This document shows positions 1 to 8,644 of a stretch of DNA of 27,212 nucleotides, piece by piece. Each line of letters begins with the position of its first letter. Position 1 is the stretch's first letter. Position numbers and translations under genes: made by a program. The notes below the pieces were generated by a model. That model searched no databases. It saw only the letters and a list, made by a program, of their open reading frames with translations, and was not told the origin of the DNA. The stretch lies in the IMG/VR virus record IMGVR_UViG_3300005613_000005, positions 1-27,212 of that record, one strand, 5' to 3'. This DNA is from a virus.

Positions 1-3000
1 CTCTGAAGTACCAATTATTTCATCAGAGCTATCTGATATATTATAGATTTTACATTTATGCCGACTTACGTCCCATGCGGGAGCTTTCGCTAAAATTTTA
101 TACACACCTGCCGCTAAAGTAAATTGATTACTAGATAAAGAGCACCAAGTCTGACTATTTTCTGTAGTGTTTAAAACTCTAGTTTGCCATGACCCACTTG
201 TGAAAGTTCCTCCCACATTATTATTAGGTTTTACATCCTTAAGATACACCGTATCTGTAAAGAATCGATCTAACATTTGCCAATTGCTTCCATCTGATAT
301 AATTTTAAGCCTTGCATACTGACAATCTAAAGCAATAGTAGTGCATCCTGATATTGTCTCCGCGCCTTCCCCATCTACAACAACATTATAGGTTGTACTA
401 TCTGTCTTTATAAATTCTATAACTCTATTTTCATTATCTGCTGCGGTCGGTAAAGCCATTGTTACATCAGCAGTATCAGCAGAATTCGTGCAAAAAATTA
501 AACTATAACCATCTGTATCCGTTATAGTATAATCAGCACTTTTACTAGCCGCATTATTTAAAAATCCGCTTTTTATTTGTGTTATATTAGTAGAATTATC
601 ATCACTTGTATCATTAGTTCCTATTCTTCTTTTAACACTTATGCTTAAAGAGCTACCGCTATAATCAGAGTCAAGTTCAATGTATCCGCCATTGGGATCT
701 TCTGTATAATTAGCATTTGGCGTTAACGTTCCATCTACATATCTTGGAATTTCTTTACCATCTAAATAAACTTCTAAATCCCCAAAAGGATTACCAGAAT
801 TTACTCCACTCACAAAACTGGGAAAATCATCTGTAAAAGTTACTCTAGTGTTAGAAGGAGTTGTAATTGCACAATTTATTTCAGTTCCAGCACCATCAGT
901 TCTACCATAGGCCTGATTATGTATACCTCCGTTATTATAATCACTTTCTTCATAAAAAGCTGAGTCATATTCATAAAGAGTAACATTCCCTTTTCCCGTG
1001 GCTTTATTAGCAAAAAATCTTATGAAAAAATGTGCTCCAGCAGTCCCCTGGATAGTTTGAACTGTTTGCTCATTTGCAAAATTCTGTTCCCGAGTATAAC
1101 CGTATTCGTTTGCCCAATTTGCGGCTAAATCAGGGGCAGTTATTGAAGTATAAGCTACATCTACGTCTCCACTCCAGCCGCTGTCATTATAATTAATTAT
1201 ATATTGAGTTAAAGGCCTTATAATATAACCATCTCCATCTCCTCCGAATCCGGTAGTATCTGCTAATACAAAAGTATCAGAATCAGTTATACTAGAAACC
1301 GTAGTTTCATATAAATCTCCTCCATTTTCTTTTAATACTATATCCGCTGCTTGAGGAGTTAGCCAATCTGGCTCTTCTGTATGATCTACGGTATCTACTG
1401 CTCCATTATCTATTAGAGTAAGTGCAAGGTGTCCTACTAATTCTCCACTGGGTCTACTTTCGGTATCTGAAGAATCGTAATAAAACATTCCATCTTTAGT
1501 TTGAATTTTTTGAGAAACCCCGGCATAAGTAGATGTATTTAAATTAGCACTAAAAGTCGATTCTATATCAACATCTGTTTGACTATTAACTGTAACAATT
1601 TTCCTTACTTCTAAATTTCCTCCAATCATTCCAAAAACAACATCTCCCACCGCGACTGTAAAATTTGGAGTACCTGTCCAGGTAATATTAGCTGCAGCTC
1701 CTGCCATATTTGATAAAGAGCCGGCTCCTTGATCTGTATCATATTCTATAGAGTAAGCTTTATTAGCCGCACTATAAGATGCGGTAGTAGCTGCATCTGA
1801 AGCCGCATCTGTAATTTCTATTAAATCTTGGTTATCAAAGGTATCTTTAAAGCCACATCTGAAAGGAAGCTCGTCTAATTTGAGCCCAAATGCAGTTCCT
1901 TCTCCTCCTCCTGAACCCGAAGCTCCAAGTCTTACACTTTGACCTGGCTCAAGTACTTGTTTATGCAGGGGAATATGTAAATATCCAGCTCCACCCGCAT
2001 CTATTCTCTGAAATAAAGGAATTATATCTTTATTAGCTTGACTCTGAGCAGGCAAAGAAGCAACTATGGTAACACTCACATTTTCATCTGTGGTTCTATC
2101 TATGTCTACATAAGCTATTTGTCCATCTGTTAAAGAAATAGGACTTCCTGCTTGTAGAACAGTATGAGTAGTAGCTGTTCCACTTTTAGTATTAATTATT
2201 TTGAGTTCCAGGTCTGAGCTAAAAGTTAAATCTGCTCCATCCCAAACCACCACATCATCACTTCTAAGGAAGGCTGATCTATCTTCTTGCTCATCTCCAA
2301 TTGCATCTGTATGTGCTTGTATCCTATCAACTAGTGATTCTAATGCTGTACCACGAATATTAGATGAATATTCATATGGCATTGTATTGTTATCTTCAAC
2401 AATGACATCATTATTAATGCGTCGTGCTATTATAAAAGTATCTTCTGTATTTGGTATACTTTCTATCGCAGTAATATTTACTGTTCTATTAGATGGTACA
2501 ATTGAAGAATCCCTATTTAAAGTAATATATGCGCATTGTCCATCAGAAGCAAGAACAATCGGTGATTGCGTAGATTGTTGTATGGTGTTACAAGTGTCTG
2601 CTAAACCTGGAAGTTGAACATATGCATCAGCTGTAAATGATAACTGATTAGGTGCCGCAATGTCCCATGTCCAAGTACCGCCTTTTATCAATGATGCATT
2701 TCGGTCTTCATTGATTATATCAGTAAGGTGTTCTGGCGTAGGAGTAGTACCTATCGGTACGTTTGTTCCATCCCATAACCAGACGTCATTGCCTGCTAAT
2801 CTGGTAGCTATGACAAATACGTTCTCATTTATAGGAAACGTTACGTCAGTGCCGCCTATGTCAGCGACCGTTACAGCTGCTAAGTTTGCCCATGTTTTTG
2901 CGTCGTTGCGGTCAACTTCTATATACGCTATCTGATTAGCAGTTAGTGATAAAGTTCCGTTTAGAGTTAAAACCTGTTTATAAACCGCATCGTCAGAACC

Positions 3001-5202
3001 AGGAAGTACCATGTTCAACACGGGCGTTCCGCCTGACAGAGACGTAAAAGTTATATCTTGGTCAGCACCGTTGGTCGTGTTGGTTATGCGATCCGTATCA
3101 TCAAGAAGTTTTTGTATAGTTTTATCTTGGGCTTTATCAGCTATCATAGCTGATAACTTAGATGCCCTTTCAGTTAAGTTATCAGTAACTGAACAATTGT
3201 AGTTGTGCATTCCGTCGAGCGCGTCAAAACTACCCGTTATCCTATATTCAGGATATGTTTCTGTGTCAGCTAACATGCCGACATAGTTCATCAAGCTGTT
3301 ACTTTCACTCTCACCAATATCTATATCCTGACCACGAGTAAGCTTAACAATGCCTGATTCAGAACGAACGTTTATTCGTACTAATGTCGCTGTGCCAGAT
3401 GATGCGGCACTGTAGTTACTTGCTACCGGAAACGTAAAAGTAGTTGCCCCGGTAACGTTTATCTGATGTGTTCCATCGTAGTTATTTATATTAGCGTCTA
3501 TCAGTATAGACTGATTATTTTCAAAATTATGGTTTGCTGACTCATATTCAAGACCTTGTGCATTTACTCTAGCTTTGGTAGTACAAGTAGCGTAATATCC
3601 AGGACATGCTGCTTCGTCTGTTGTTGCTGCCGTGTTTATGTAGAACACGTCCGCGTCAATTACTTCAACCTCGTACGTGTCATCATAATTAACACTTCCC
3701 GATATTGTTATTCGATCTCCGTCTGCAAGTCCGTGACCTACGTGTTCGCATCGGGCAGTAGTGCCGTCACCTTCAGTTATGTCTATAGATAATGTGGTAG
3801 TTGCTATAGAATCTATTGCCATTATGGTATCTGATCTCATGGCCAACCACATCAAATCACCTTTTAGATCTTCAAGGGTGCCGTTTTCTGAGCGTCCTGT
3901 AAATTGAACGTCACTGGTTTCATATATGCCTTGCGTGTACACGCCGTACGCTGATTCTGTGGTACCAGGATACGCGCTACTTATGGTAATAGACTGTGCT
4001 AGTGCTGGCGTAGCACCAGGTGAACCACCATTAAGTGATCCATTAAACCACTCTATCCTGCGATAGTAATGTTTAGGGTCGGATTTTTTCTTAACCCAAT
4101 CACCTTTTTGTAGATTAGCAAAATCGCCTACGTTACCGTTGACGTAAGTCTTACCGTTGTCCCATTCTATGGTCGCTACTGGCGTTATTATGTCAGTGTC
4201 CTTGTTGAACTCGATATACATAACATCATCGTCGTCTAACGTTTTGTTACCGGCTCTTATCACGATGTCCCGGTCGTCGTATATTGACTGTATCAGTATA
4301 TCTTCGGTCCACGTTAGCTTGCCGGCCGTTGATGAATCGTGCTGCCATTGTCCTTTAGATTTTATAGTGGTTGCCTGAGAAACTTCAAATAAGTCATATA
4401 TACCTAGACCAGCATCCTCGTACCAATACGTAGTGCCACCAAGTTCTAATAACTTGGTCATGACCACGTCCATCCACTCTTTGAGACTTTCTATATTTTT
4501 ATCGCCGCCTTCAAACGGATTAGGATCAAGCGCCGATGACATGGTTGTTGGAGGTTCAGATCTAGCATAGGATGAACTCGGTTCATTTCTAAAACTGTAG
4601 GTTGAAAACGGATCTGGACTCAGCCCACCAGTTCCTAAACGATACATTAAGTTGCGGCAATCTTCTATAGAATCTATAGTGGTAGCACCTACTACAACCT
4701 TAGCAATTGGAATAGTATTGTTAGGAAAAGATGATATAGATACGTTTATCTCAACTTCTAGTACAGATTCAGTATTTATGTCCTGTGTAAACTCACCGCC
4801 AGCTCCGCCGTCGATATCGGGATCCCAAAAAGCACGAGTATCTCTAGATACTTCAAACGTGTCAAATGTTAAATATACGTAGTTAGTGGCATTTTTACGT
4901 AGTTCCGGTACTAATGGCTGCGCATATTCATGGCCTTCTTCTAATCCGTGGTAGAAAGAACCAGTATCAGACCCTGGAAACCATACCACTGAATCATGTA
5001 TATTCACCGATATACTCTGACTGTTGATGGCATCACTTGGATTATCAACTTCAAATCCTTTTAAGATGTAGGGTTGATCATCGCCTATTAAACCCTTGAT
5101 AAAATATTTGAAATCTCCAGCAGTATATGAGTCAAAACTTAAAAAATCTGGTAAGTCAATACGCTCAGCAGACGCTATTAATAATCTTCCAAGAACGGCC
5201 AA
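1..5202 (-). CDS. Giant tail fibre / virion structural protein (C-terminus beyond window)
   Basis: One reading frame stays open for 1734 codons; I read every codon from the start to the window edge and met no stop. The first in-frame ATG is only at 4645-4647, so the start I choose is TTG at 5200-5202, five bases after AAGGAGG. The N-terminal ~250 residues (ending near the acidic EFTQDINTESVLEVEI segment) look like a virion-attachment domain but I cannot name the family. Then come two HGLxxGDxI-type modules (residues ~485-605), three copies of a 130-141 aa module (702-1087), beta-rich fibre-like stretches, an LPTAADNENR segment near 1580, and from ~1660 a domain with GTFTSGSWQTR, NQFTLAAGVYKI and HKCKIYN. 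I associate that last pattern with phage fibre tips. Its position after the gpI-like gene fits a fibre. A receptor-binding role is inferred; the C-terminus lies outside the window. Confidence 0.85.
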   Translation of the reverse strand, partial: MAVLGRLLIASAERIDLPDFLSFDSYTAGDFKYFIKGLIGDDQPYILKGFEVDNPSDAINSQSISVNIHDSVVWFPGSDTGSFYHGLEEGHEYAQPLVPELRKNATNYVYLTFDTFEVSRDTRAFWDPDIDGGAGGEFTQDINTESVLEVEINVSISSFPNNTIPIAKVVVGATTIDSIEDCRNLMYRLGTGGLSPDPFSTYSFRNEPSSSYARSEPPTTMSSALDPNPFEGGDKNIESLKEWMDVVMTKLLELGGTTYWYEDAGLGIYDLFEVSQATTIKSKGQWQHDSSTAGKLTWTEDILIQSIYDDRDIVIRAGNKTLDDDDVMYIEFNKDTDIITPVATIEWDNGKTYVNGNVGDFANLQKGDWVKKKSDPKHYYRRIEWFNGSLNGGSPGATPALAQSITISSAYPGTTESAYGVYTQGIYETSDVQFTGRSENGTLEDLKGDLMWLAMRSDTIMAIDSIATTTLSIDITEGDGTTARCEHVGHGLADGDRITISGSVNYDDTYEVEVIDADVFYINTAATTDEAACPGYYATCTTKARVNAQGLEYESANHNFENNQSILIDANINNYDGTHQINVTGATTFTFPVASNYSAASSGTATLVRINVRSESGIVKLTRGQDIDIGESESNSLMNYVGMLADTETYPEYRITGSFDALDGMHNYNCSVTDNLTERASKLSAMIADKAQDKTIQKLLDDTDRITNTTNGADQDITFTSLSGGTPVLNMVLPGSDDAVYKQVLTLNGTLSLTANQIAYIEVDRNDAKTWANLAAVTVADIGGTDVTFPINENVFVIATRLAGNDVWLWDGTNVPIGTTPTPEHLTDIINEDRNASLIKGGTWTWDIAAPNQLSFTADAYVQLPGLADTCNTIQQSTQSPIVLASDGQCAYITLNRDSSIVPSNRTVNITAIESIPNTEDTFIIARRINNDVIVEDNNTMPYEYSSNIRGTALESLVDRIQAHTDAIGDEQEDRSAFLRSDDVVVWDGADLTFSSDLELKIINTKSGTATTHTVLQAGSPISLTDGQIAYVDIDRTTDENVSVTIVASLPAQSQANKDIIPLFQRIDAGGAGYLHIPLHKQVLEPGQSVRLGASGSGGGEGTAFGLKLDELPFRCGFKDTFDNQDLIEITDAASDAATTASYSAANKAYSIEYDTDQGAGSLSNMAGAAANITWTGTPNFTVAVGDVVFGMIGGNLEVRKIVTVNSQTDVDIESTFSANLNTSTYAGVSQKIQTKDGMFYYDSSDTESRPSGELVGHLALTLIDNGAVDTVDHTEEPDWLTPQAADIVLKENGGDLYETTVSSITDSDTFVLADTTGFGGDGDGYIIRPLTQYIINYNDSGWSGDVDVAYTSITAPDLAANWANEYGYTREQNFANEQTVQTIQGTAGAHFFIRFFANKATGKGNVTLYEYDSAFYEESDYNNGGIHNQAYGRTDGAGTEINCAITTPSNTRVTFTDDFPSFVSGVNSGNPFGDLEVYLDGKEIPRYVDGTLTPNANYTEDPNGGYIELDSDYSGSSLSISVKRRIGTNDTSDDNSTNITQIKSGFLNNAASKSADYTITDTDGYSLIFCTNSADTADVTMALPTAADNENRVIEFIKTDSTTYNVVVDGEGAETISGCTTIALDCQYARLKIISDGSNWQMLDRFFTDTVYLKDVKPNNNVGGTFTSGSWQTRVLNTTENSQTWCSLSSNQFTLAAGVYKILAKAPAWDVSRHKCKIYNISDSSDEIIGTSE
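1940..2286 (-). repeat. Fibre module C (residues ~973-1087)
   Basis: Third module. It starts EDRSAF, then VVVWD and LTFSSDLELKI, then GQIAYVDIDR, VTIVAS and IIPLFQRIDAG. The EDR landmark lies exactly 141 residues after that of module B. Confidence 0.78.
2287..2709 (-). repeat. Fibre module B (residues ~832-972)
   Basis: Second module. It starts EDRNAS, then WTWD and LSFTADAYVQLPG, then GQCAYITLNR, NITAI and FIIARRINNDV. The landmark EDR lies 130 residues after the equivalent TDR of module A. Confidence 0.78.
2710..3099 (-). repeat. Fibre module A (residues ~702-831)
   Basis: First of three related modules. It starts near DDTDR, carries a beta strand DITFTSL, then LTANQIAYIEVDR, VTVADI and YVFVIATRL. 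The QIAYxxxxR core defines the family of repeats. Confidence 0.75.
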
Positions 5203-5207
5203 GATAT

Positions 5208-5214
5208 CCTCCTT
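5208..5214 (-). promoter_or_regulatory. Strong Shine-Dalgarno AAGGAGG that sets a TTG start
   Basis: AAGGAGG lies five bases before the TTG at 5200-5202 and overlaps the TAA stop of the upstream HNH gene (TAAGGAGG). It is one of the strongest ribosome binding sites in the window and compensates for the weak initiator codon. It decides the start of the giant fibre gene, which otherwise has no ATG for more than 180 codons. Confidence 0.8.
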
Positions 5215-5746
5215 ATCCTATATAACGATTATTTTTAGAAAGGTTGTCCTTAGCCCACATAGGTTGCAGATTACTGTAATGACAAGCTTTTTTAAGTTCG
5301 TTATAATTAATTAAATCAAATTTGCTCAAAGGTTTAACGTGGTCTATGTGCCACTGTCCATAGTTATCCCAGGACATCCCTGGTTTAAATTTGGACTCCA
5401 GGTGCTTTTTAAGTTCTTCTATAGAACAACCTAGGTCTCTAACAGCTGAGCCAATCTTATAATCTTTCTTAATTGCCTTATTAAGTCGAGATCGTAAATT
5501 TAATGCTAGTTTGATTTGTATATTGTTATTTTTATACAATATTCTTTTTGCATTTACTTTTCTTTTATTTTTTTGATACCATACAGCGTTATTGTTTTTT
5601 TCTTTTTTTTGATTAGCGTGTTTCCAATTTTTGTTGATTTCTTTTTTGCAGGTTTTACATATAGAATACAAGCCATCTTTACTTGTTTTATTTGAATAAA
5701 AACAAGATTTATTCTTAGTTGTATTGCACTTATTACATTTCTTCAT
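5213..5746 (-). CDS. HNH homing-type endonuclease (177 aa)
   Basis: Likely a free-standing HNH nuclease. The N-terminus has paired cysteines (C4, C7 and C30, C33, with C15 between) that suggest a zinc knuckle. The middle is very lysine- and asparagine-rich. The catalytic core is WHIDHVKPLS at about residues 130-140, followed by ACHYSNLQPMW near 153, giving the H...N...H arrangement of the family. It lies between two complete tail genes, 32 bases after the 746-aa gene, and its stop TAA forms part of the ribosome binding site of the fibre gene. The DNA is much more AT-rich than its neighbours; the line 5521-5580 has only about 18% G+C by hand count, which fits recent arrival. It is related to the gene at 8009-8635, with an identical ACHYSNLQPMWAKDNLSK tail. 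The target site is unknown. Confidence 0.88.
   Translation of the reverse strand: MKKCNKCNTTKNKSCFYSNKTSKDGLYSICKTCKKEINKNWKHANQKKEKNNNAVWYQKNKRKVNAKRILYKNNNIQIKLALNLRSRLNKAIKKDYKIGSAVRDLGCSIEELKKHLESKFKPGMSWDNYGQWHIDHVKPLSKFDLINYNELKKACHYSNLQPMWAKDNLSKNNRYIG
5244..5296 (-). repeat. Near-identical 53-bp segment shared by the two HNH genes, copy 1
   Basis: This segment encodes the C-terminal part of the HNH core. It matches 8040-8092 at 50 of 53 positions by eye, and the three differences fall at silent codon positions (Asn-Leu-Gln region). The rest of the two genes is far more diverged. Confidence 0.85.
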
Positions 5747-5778
5747 AATTACTTATATTATACCTTATAAAACACCAA

Positions 5779-8019
5779 TTAACCGGGATCTACTCCGGAT
5801 CTATAAACATCTAAAGTCGCATATAGTTGCTCCGGATACCTAACTAAAAATTCAACGAAAATACCGACACTCTTGACTTCTCTGATGATATCTTGTAGTA
5901 TTTCTCTTGCGGCTGCTGTATCAGTAACGTAAAACGCATATTCACTTCCATCACCGCTCATAGCATGCGCTCCGCGTTGGTTTATCATGGTGATCGAAGA
6001 TCCACTACCGTGATCGTATTGAAAAACATAAGCAGGATCAAGGGCTATGGAATTGCTAGACGGTTTATATAGATACCTTATCGGTCCTTCTTCTTGTTCC
6101 GTCCCAAAATCAAATATGACCTCGCCTCCGGCTTCTGGTATCGTATTGATTCCTAGTTCGAGTATCTTTTTGATCTGACCAGCGCTTATGTCTTCTGCTG
6201 TTAGACCAGTATACGAAGATAATACAAACAGTGCCTCTTCATCCCATATATATGGACCTATAATCTCTGTATCTTCAGCTGCCTGTGAATCTTTTAGATA
6301 TAGTTTTGAACCAGAAGCAGCAAGACCAGCACGTTCTACCCGCACGGTTCCTGTTGAACCAGTGCTTAAATCTTCACCGCGTGCATAGCACTTAAATTCG
6401 GTAGTATTCACTATCTCAAATATTTCCCAACTACCATCCATCTGCACAGCTTCTGACCACCATGTGGGCGATGTATCCGGTTGATGGTTTAAGTTTCCAG
6501 CTTGCAATGACCTGTATATCAGATCATCGTAGTTGACCAGATCACCGGCCGCGTACGTAGTACCAGAATTCCAAGTATCTGTCACGGACGTACCGTATAT
6601 GATCGCGTACTCACCTACTGAATAACCGTGTGCTGAAGCTGTTGTAACCGTTAATATTTTTGATACACGATCGGCCGAACTTATGTTAAACTGATTCAAA
6701 CTAGATAACTCAGGTAAGTTAGGTGAAATGCCTGTCAACGTGTTGGAACTTTTTCCAGTGTAAGTATATCTGGTAGCAAATCCTTGTATGCGACTGTTAG
6801 TATTCTTTGATACAGTAACATCTTCATAGACGTTCAAGTAACGAGTTTGTATAGTTTTAGCTTGTTCTAAAACAAAAGTTCCCGAAGTTGGCCACGAACT
6901 AGCATCTTCAAGTGTCAATGAAGTATCACTGTCGCGATTGGTCATTACCCCGACCAGACCGTTTATGTGTGCTGATCCCTGCAACGATCGTCTTACAACT
7001 GGAGGAGTAGTTGGCATCTCTACTGTTATCTCACCTGGTTGAGTTTCCCAAGTTATTGCTCTACGATCCTCTTTGTATATGACAGACTTGAACGGCCGTA
7101 TAAACTTAACATCTCGATCAGAAGATTGTGTATAGCTTCCAGGAGTTGAGAATGTGTTCTCAAATACTATCTTATTTTCACTTACGATAACCTGATCTAT
7201 AATAAAAGATCCGACGTTGTCCGTCAAATTGTTTATGATTATATCGCCAGTTTCTAGTTGATCTAGACCAGGACTATTTCCTCCGACGTGTTCCATGGTT
7301 GTCGTATAACCAACTTTAGTTATGTCCCATTGGGTATCGTTTCCGGTTCCAGCATCAGATATGAAACCGTTGAATTGTAGAGCGATATTGCCTCTACCAC
7401 CCGCCATTTCTACCGATCCTTTAGATCCTATTGTGTTGGTAAACAATCGAACGGTATCTTCTTGAGTAACACTACTTGAAAACACAACGGCAAAACTGCT
7501 TGTGGCCTGTCTGTTTATAGCGGCCGCAACTTCTTCTGCAGTAGCAGCTGCTATATTAGTAAAGTCTTCAGTGTTGAATTCAATTCGTTCAGTTTTGTCG
7601 CCGTCCACGTCATATTCTAGTTCCCAACCATCTTCTAAGTTATAAGGAGATGCTTGTTCTGTAACTATAAATGACGTAGTTGATTCTTTAAAAAAGAACA
7701 GATCAAGTAAAGTATCTATTATTAACTTAACTTGCTTTGGTTGATACGCTAATATAGGAACGTATTTGCGAAAAGTCGGATCGTCCATGCCTATAAAACG
7801 TGGTCGATCTACTTTAACATTAGCTCCCAATCTGTCAATATAGGGACGAGACGCTGTTTTCATAAAAAATTGCTTGCGTACTTCTTCCAATAAATTGTGT
7901 AAGTATTCGTCTTCAGTTCCTATAGCTTCTAACAACGCTGACCAATTAATATTAGACTTAGTGCGCATAAATTTGGGCATCTGGTCATGTAAGCGATTTA
8001 CTTTTGTTTTATTGTCCAT
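5779..8019 (-). CDS. Baseplate/tail protein in the gpI position with a CBM5/12-like insert (746 aa)
   Basis: The N-terminus (about 1-120, with RPYIDRLGANVKVDRPRF and DDPTFRKYVPILAY) looks like the part of a wedge protein that follows J-like proteins, in the place of P2 gpI; this rests on position more than motif. Residues ~140-235 form a module with FTNIAAAT and SVEMAGGRGN that recurs in the 2624-aa protein. Residues ~460-565 hold an AHGYSVGEY module interrupted at ~483-521 by a carbohydrate-binding-like segment (W, then YAAGDLVNYDDLIYRS, then PTWW), matching the pattern of chitin-binding CBM5/12 domains. The C-terminus has YAFYVTDTAAAREI and a helical IIREVKSVGIF segment. The ATG follows GGGAG at a good distance, inside the end of the upstream HNH gene (11-base overlap). 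It probably links the wedge to the fibre and may touch surface glycans, which is inference. Confidence 0.75.
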   Translation of the reverse strand: MDNKTKVNRLHDQMPKFMRTKSNINWSALLEAIGTEDEYLHNLLEEVRKQFFMKTASRPYIDRLGANVKVDRPRFIGMDDPTFRKYVPILAYQPKQVKLIIDTLLDLFFFKESTTSFIVTEQASPYNLEDGWELEYDVDGDKTERIEFNTEDFTNIAAATAEEVAAAINRQATSSFAVVFSSSVTQEDTVRLFTNTIGSKGSVEMAGGRGNIALQFNGFISDAGTGNDTQWDITKVGYTTTMEHVGGNSPGLDQLETGDIIINNLTDNVGSFIIDQVIVSENKIVFENTFSTPGSYTQSSDRDVKFIRPFKSVIYKEDRRAITWETQPGEITVEMPTTPPVVRRSLQGSAHINGLVGVMTNRDSDTSLTLEDASSWPTSGTFVLEQAKTIQTRYLNVYEDVTVSKNTNSRIQGFATRYTYTGKSSNTLTGISPNLPELSSLNQFNISSADRVSKILTVTTASAHGYSVGEYAIIYGTSVTDTWNSGTTYAAGDLVNYDDLIYRSLQAGNLNHQPDTSPTWWSEAVQMDGSWEIFEIVNTTEFKCYARGEDLSTGSTGTVRVERAGLAASGSKLYLKDSQAAEDTEIIGPYIWDEEALFVLSSYTGLTAEDISAGQIKKILELGINTIPEAGGEVIFDFGTEQEEGPIRYLYKPSSNSIALDPAYVFQYDHGSGSSITMINQRGAHAMSGDGSEYAFYVTDTAAAREILQDIIREVKSVGIFVEFLVRYPEQLYATLDVYRSGVDPG

Positions 8020-8635
8020 CAGTATCTCCCTTACTTAAATTGTCCTTAGCCCACATAGGCTGTAAATTACTGTAATGACAAGCTTTTTTAAGCTGTTCTC
8101 TGTCACTTAAATCAAAACTAGATAAAGGAACAATATGATCTAAATGCCAGCCATCCTTAGACCAATTATCCCACGTCATCCCTGATTGCCATTTACATTC
8201 AATGTATTTTTTAAAATCTTTTATGTTACAACCTAAATCTTTTATTGCTGAACCTGTTTTCTGATTGTTTTTAAGGGCGATATTAAGCCGTGATCGAAGT
8301 ACTGAACGTATTTTGTATTGAATATCGTTCTTATAACGTATTTTATTGTGATTACTATTATTTTCTTTCCATTTTTTCTTAGCCAAAATAATTTTATCTT
8401 TGTTCTGCTTACTCCATTTCAATTGTAATTTGCGTTTGTATTCTCGATATTGATGAAATTCTTCTTCAGTAAAATTATCACGTCGACGCTTATTATTAAT
8501 TTTATTGCGCTTTCTTCTTATATCCCGTTGTTCCTGACTCATGTTTTTCCAACGAAATCTTTCACGGCACGATGAACAACAAAATTTACTTCGTTGTCTA
8601 TTATTAATTTCATTACATTCCAAGCATCTTCTCAT
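8009..8635 (-). CDS. HNH homing-type endonuclease (208 aa)
   Basis: The protein begins with a cysteine cluster (C4, C7, C19, C20, C23) like a small zinc finger, followed by a long basic region rich in R, K and N. The HNH core is WHLDHIVPLS near residues 161-170 and ACHYSNLQPMWAKDNLSK near 183-200. The latter 18 residues are identical to those of the HNH protein at 5213-5746, although the N-terminal halves differ. It starts nine bases after the stop of the 2624-aa gene, behind TAAGGAT, and its last codons overlap the start of the 746-aa gene, whose ribosome binding site lies inside it. Both flanking tail genes are complete, so this is not an intron or a gene split. Target and activity are unknown. 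Confidence 0.88.
   Translation of the reverse strand: MRRCLECNEINNRQRSKFCCSSCRERFRWKNMSQEQRDIRRKRNKINNKRRRDNFTEEEFHQYREYKRKLQLKWSKQNKDKIILAKKKWKENNSNHNKIRYKNDIQYKIRSVLRSRLNIALKNNQKTGSAIKDLGCNIKDFKKYIECKWQSGMTWDNWSKDGWHLDHIVPLSSFDLSDREQLKKACHYSNLQPMWAKDNLSKGDTDGQ
8040..8092 (-). repeat. Near-identical 53-bp segment shared by the two HNH genes, copy 2
   Basis: Partner of 5244-5296, same orientation, about 2.8 kb apart. Direct repeats of this size could support recombination that would delete the 746-aa gene, or could reflect gene conversion between the two endonuclease genes. Confidence 0.85.
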
Positions 8636-8644
8636 TATTTATCC

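Noticed and set aside
2201-4882. Several plus-strand open frames of 63-138 codons opposite the fibre gene
   Set aside because: All lie opposite a continuous minus-strand frame with domain-like content, have no ribosome binding sites in operon-like positions, and encode low-complexity Ser/Val/Ile-rich peptides.
5213-8635. Group I or II intron carrying the HNH genes
   Set aside because: Both neighbouring genes are complete at each junction and the gaps (9 and 32 bases upstream, none downstream) are too short for intron RNA cores.
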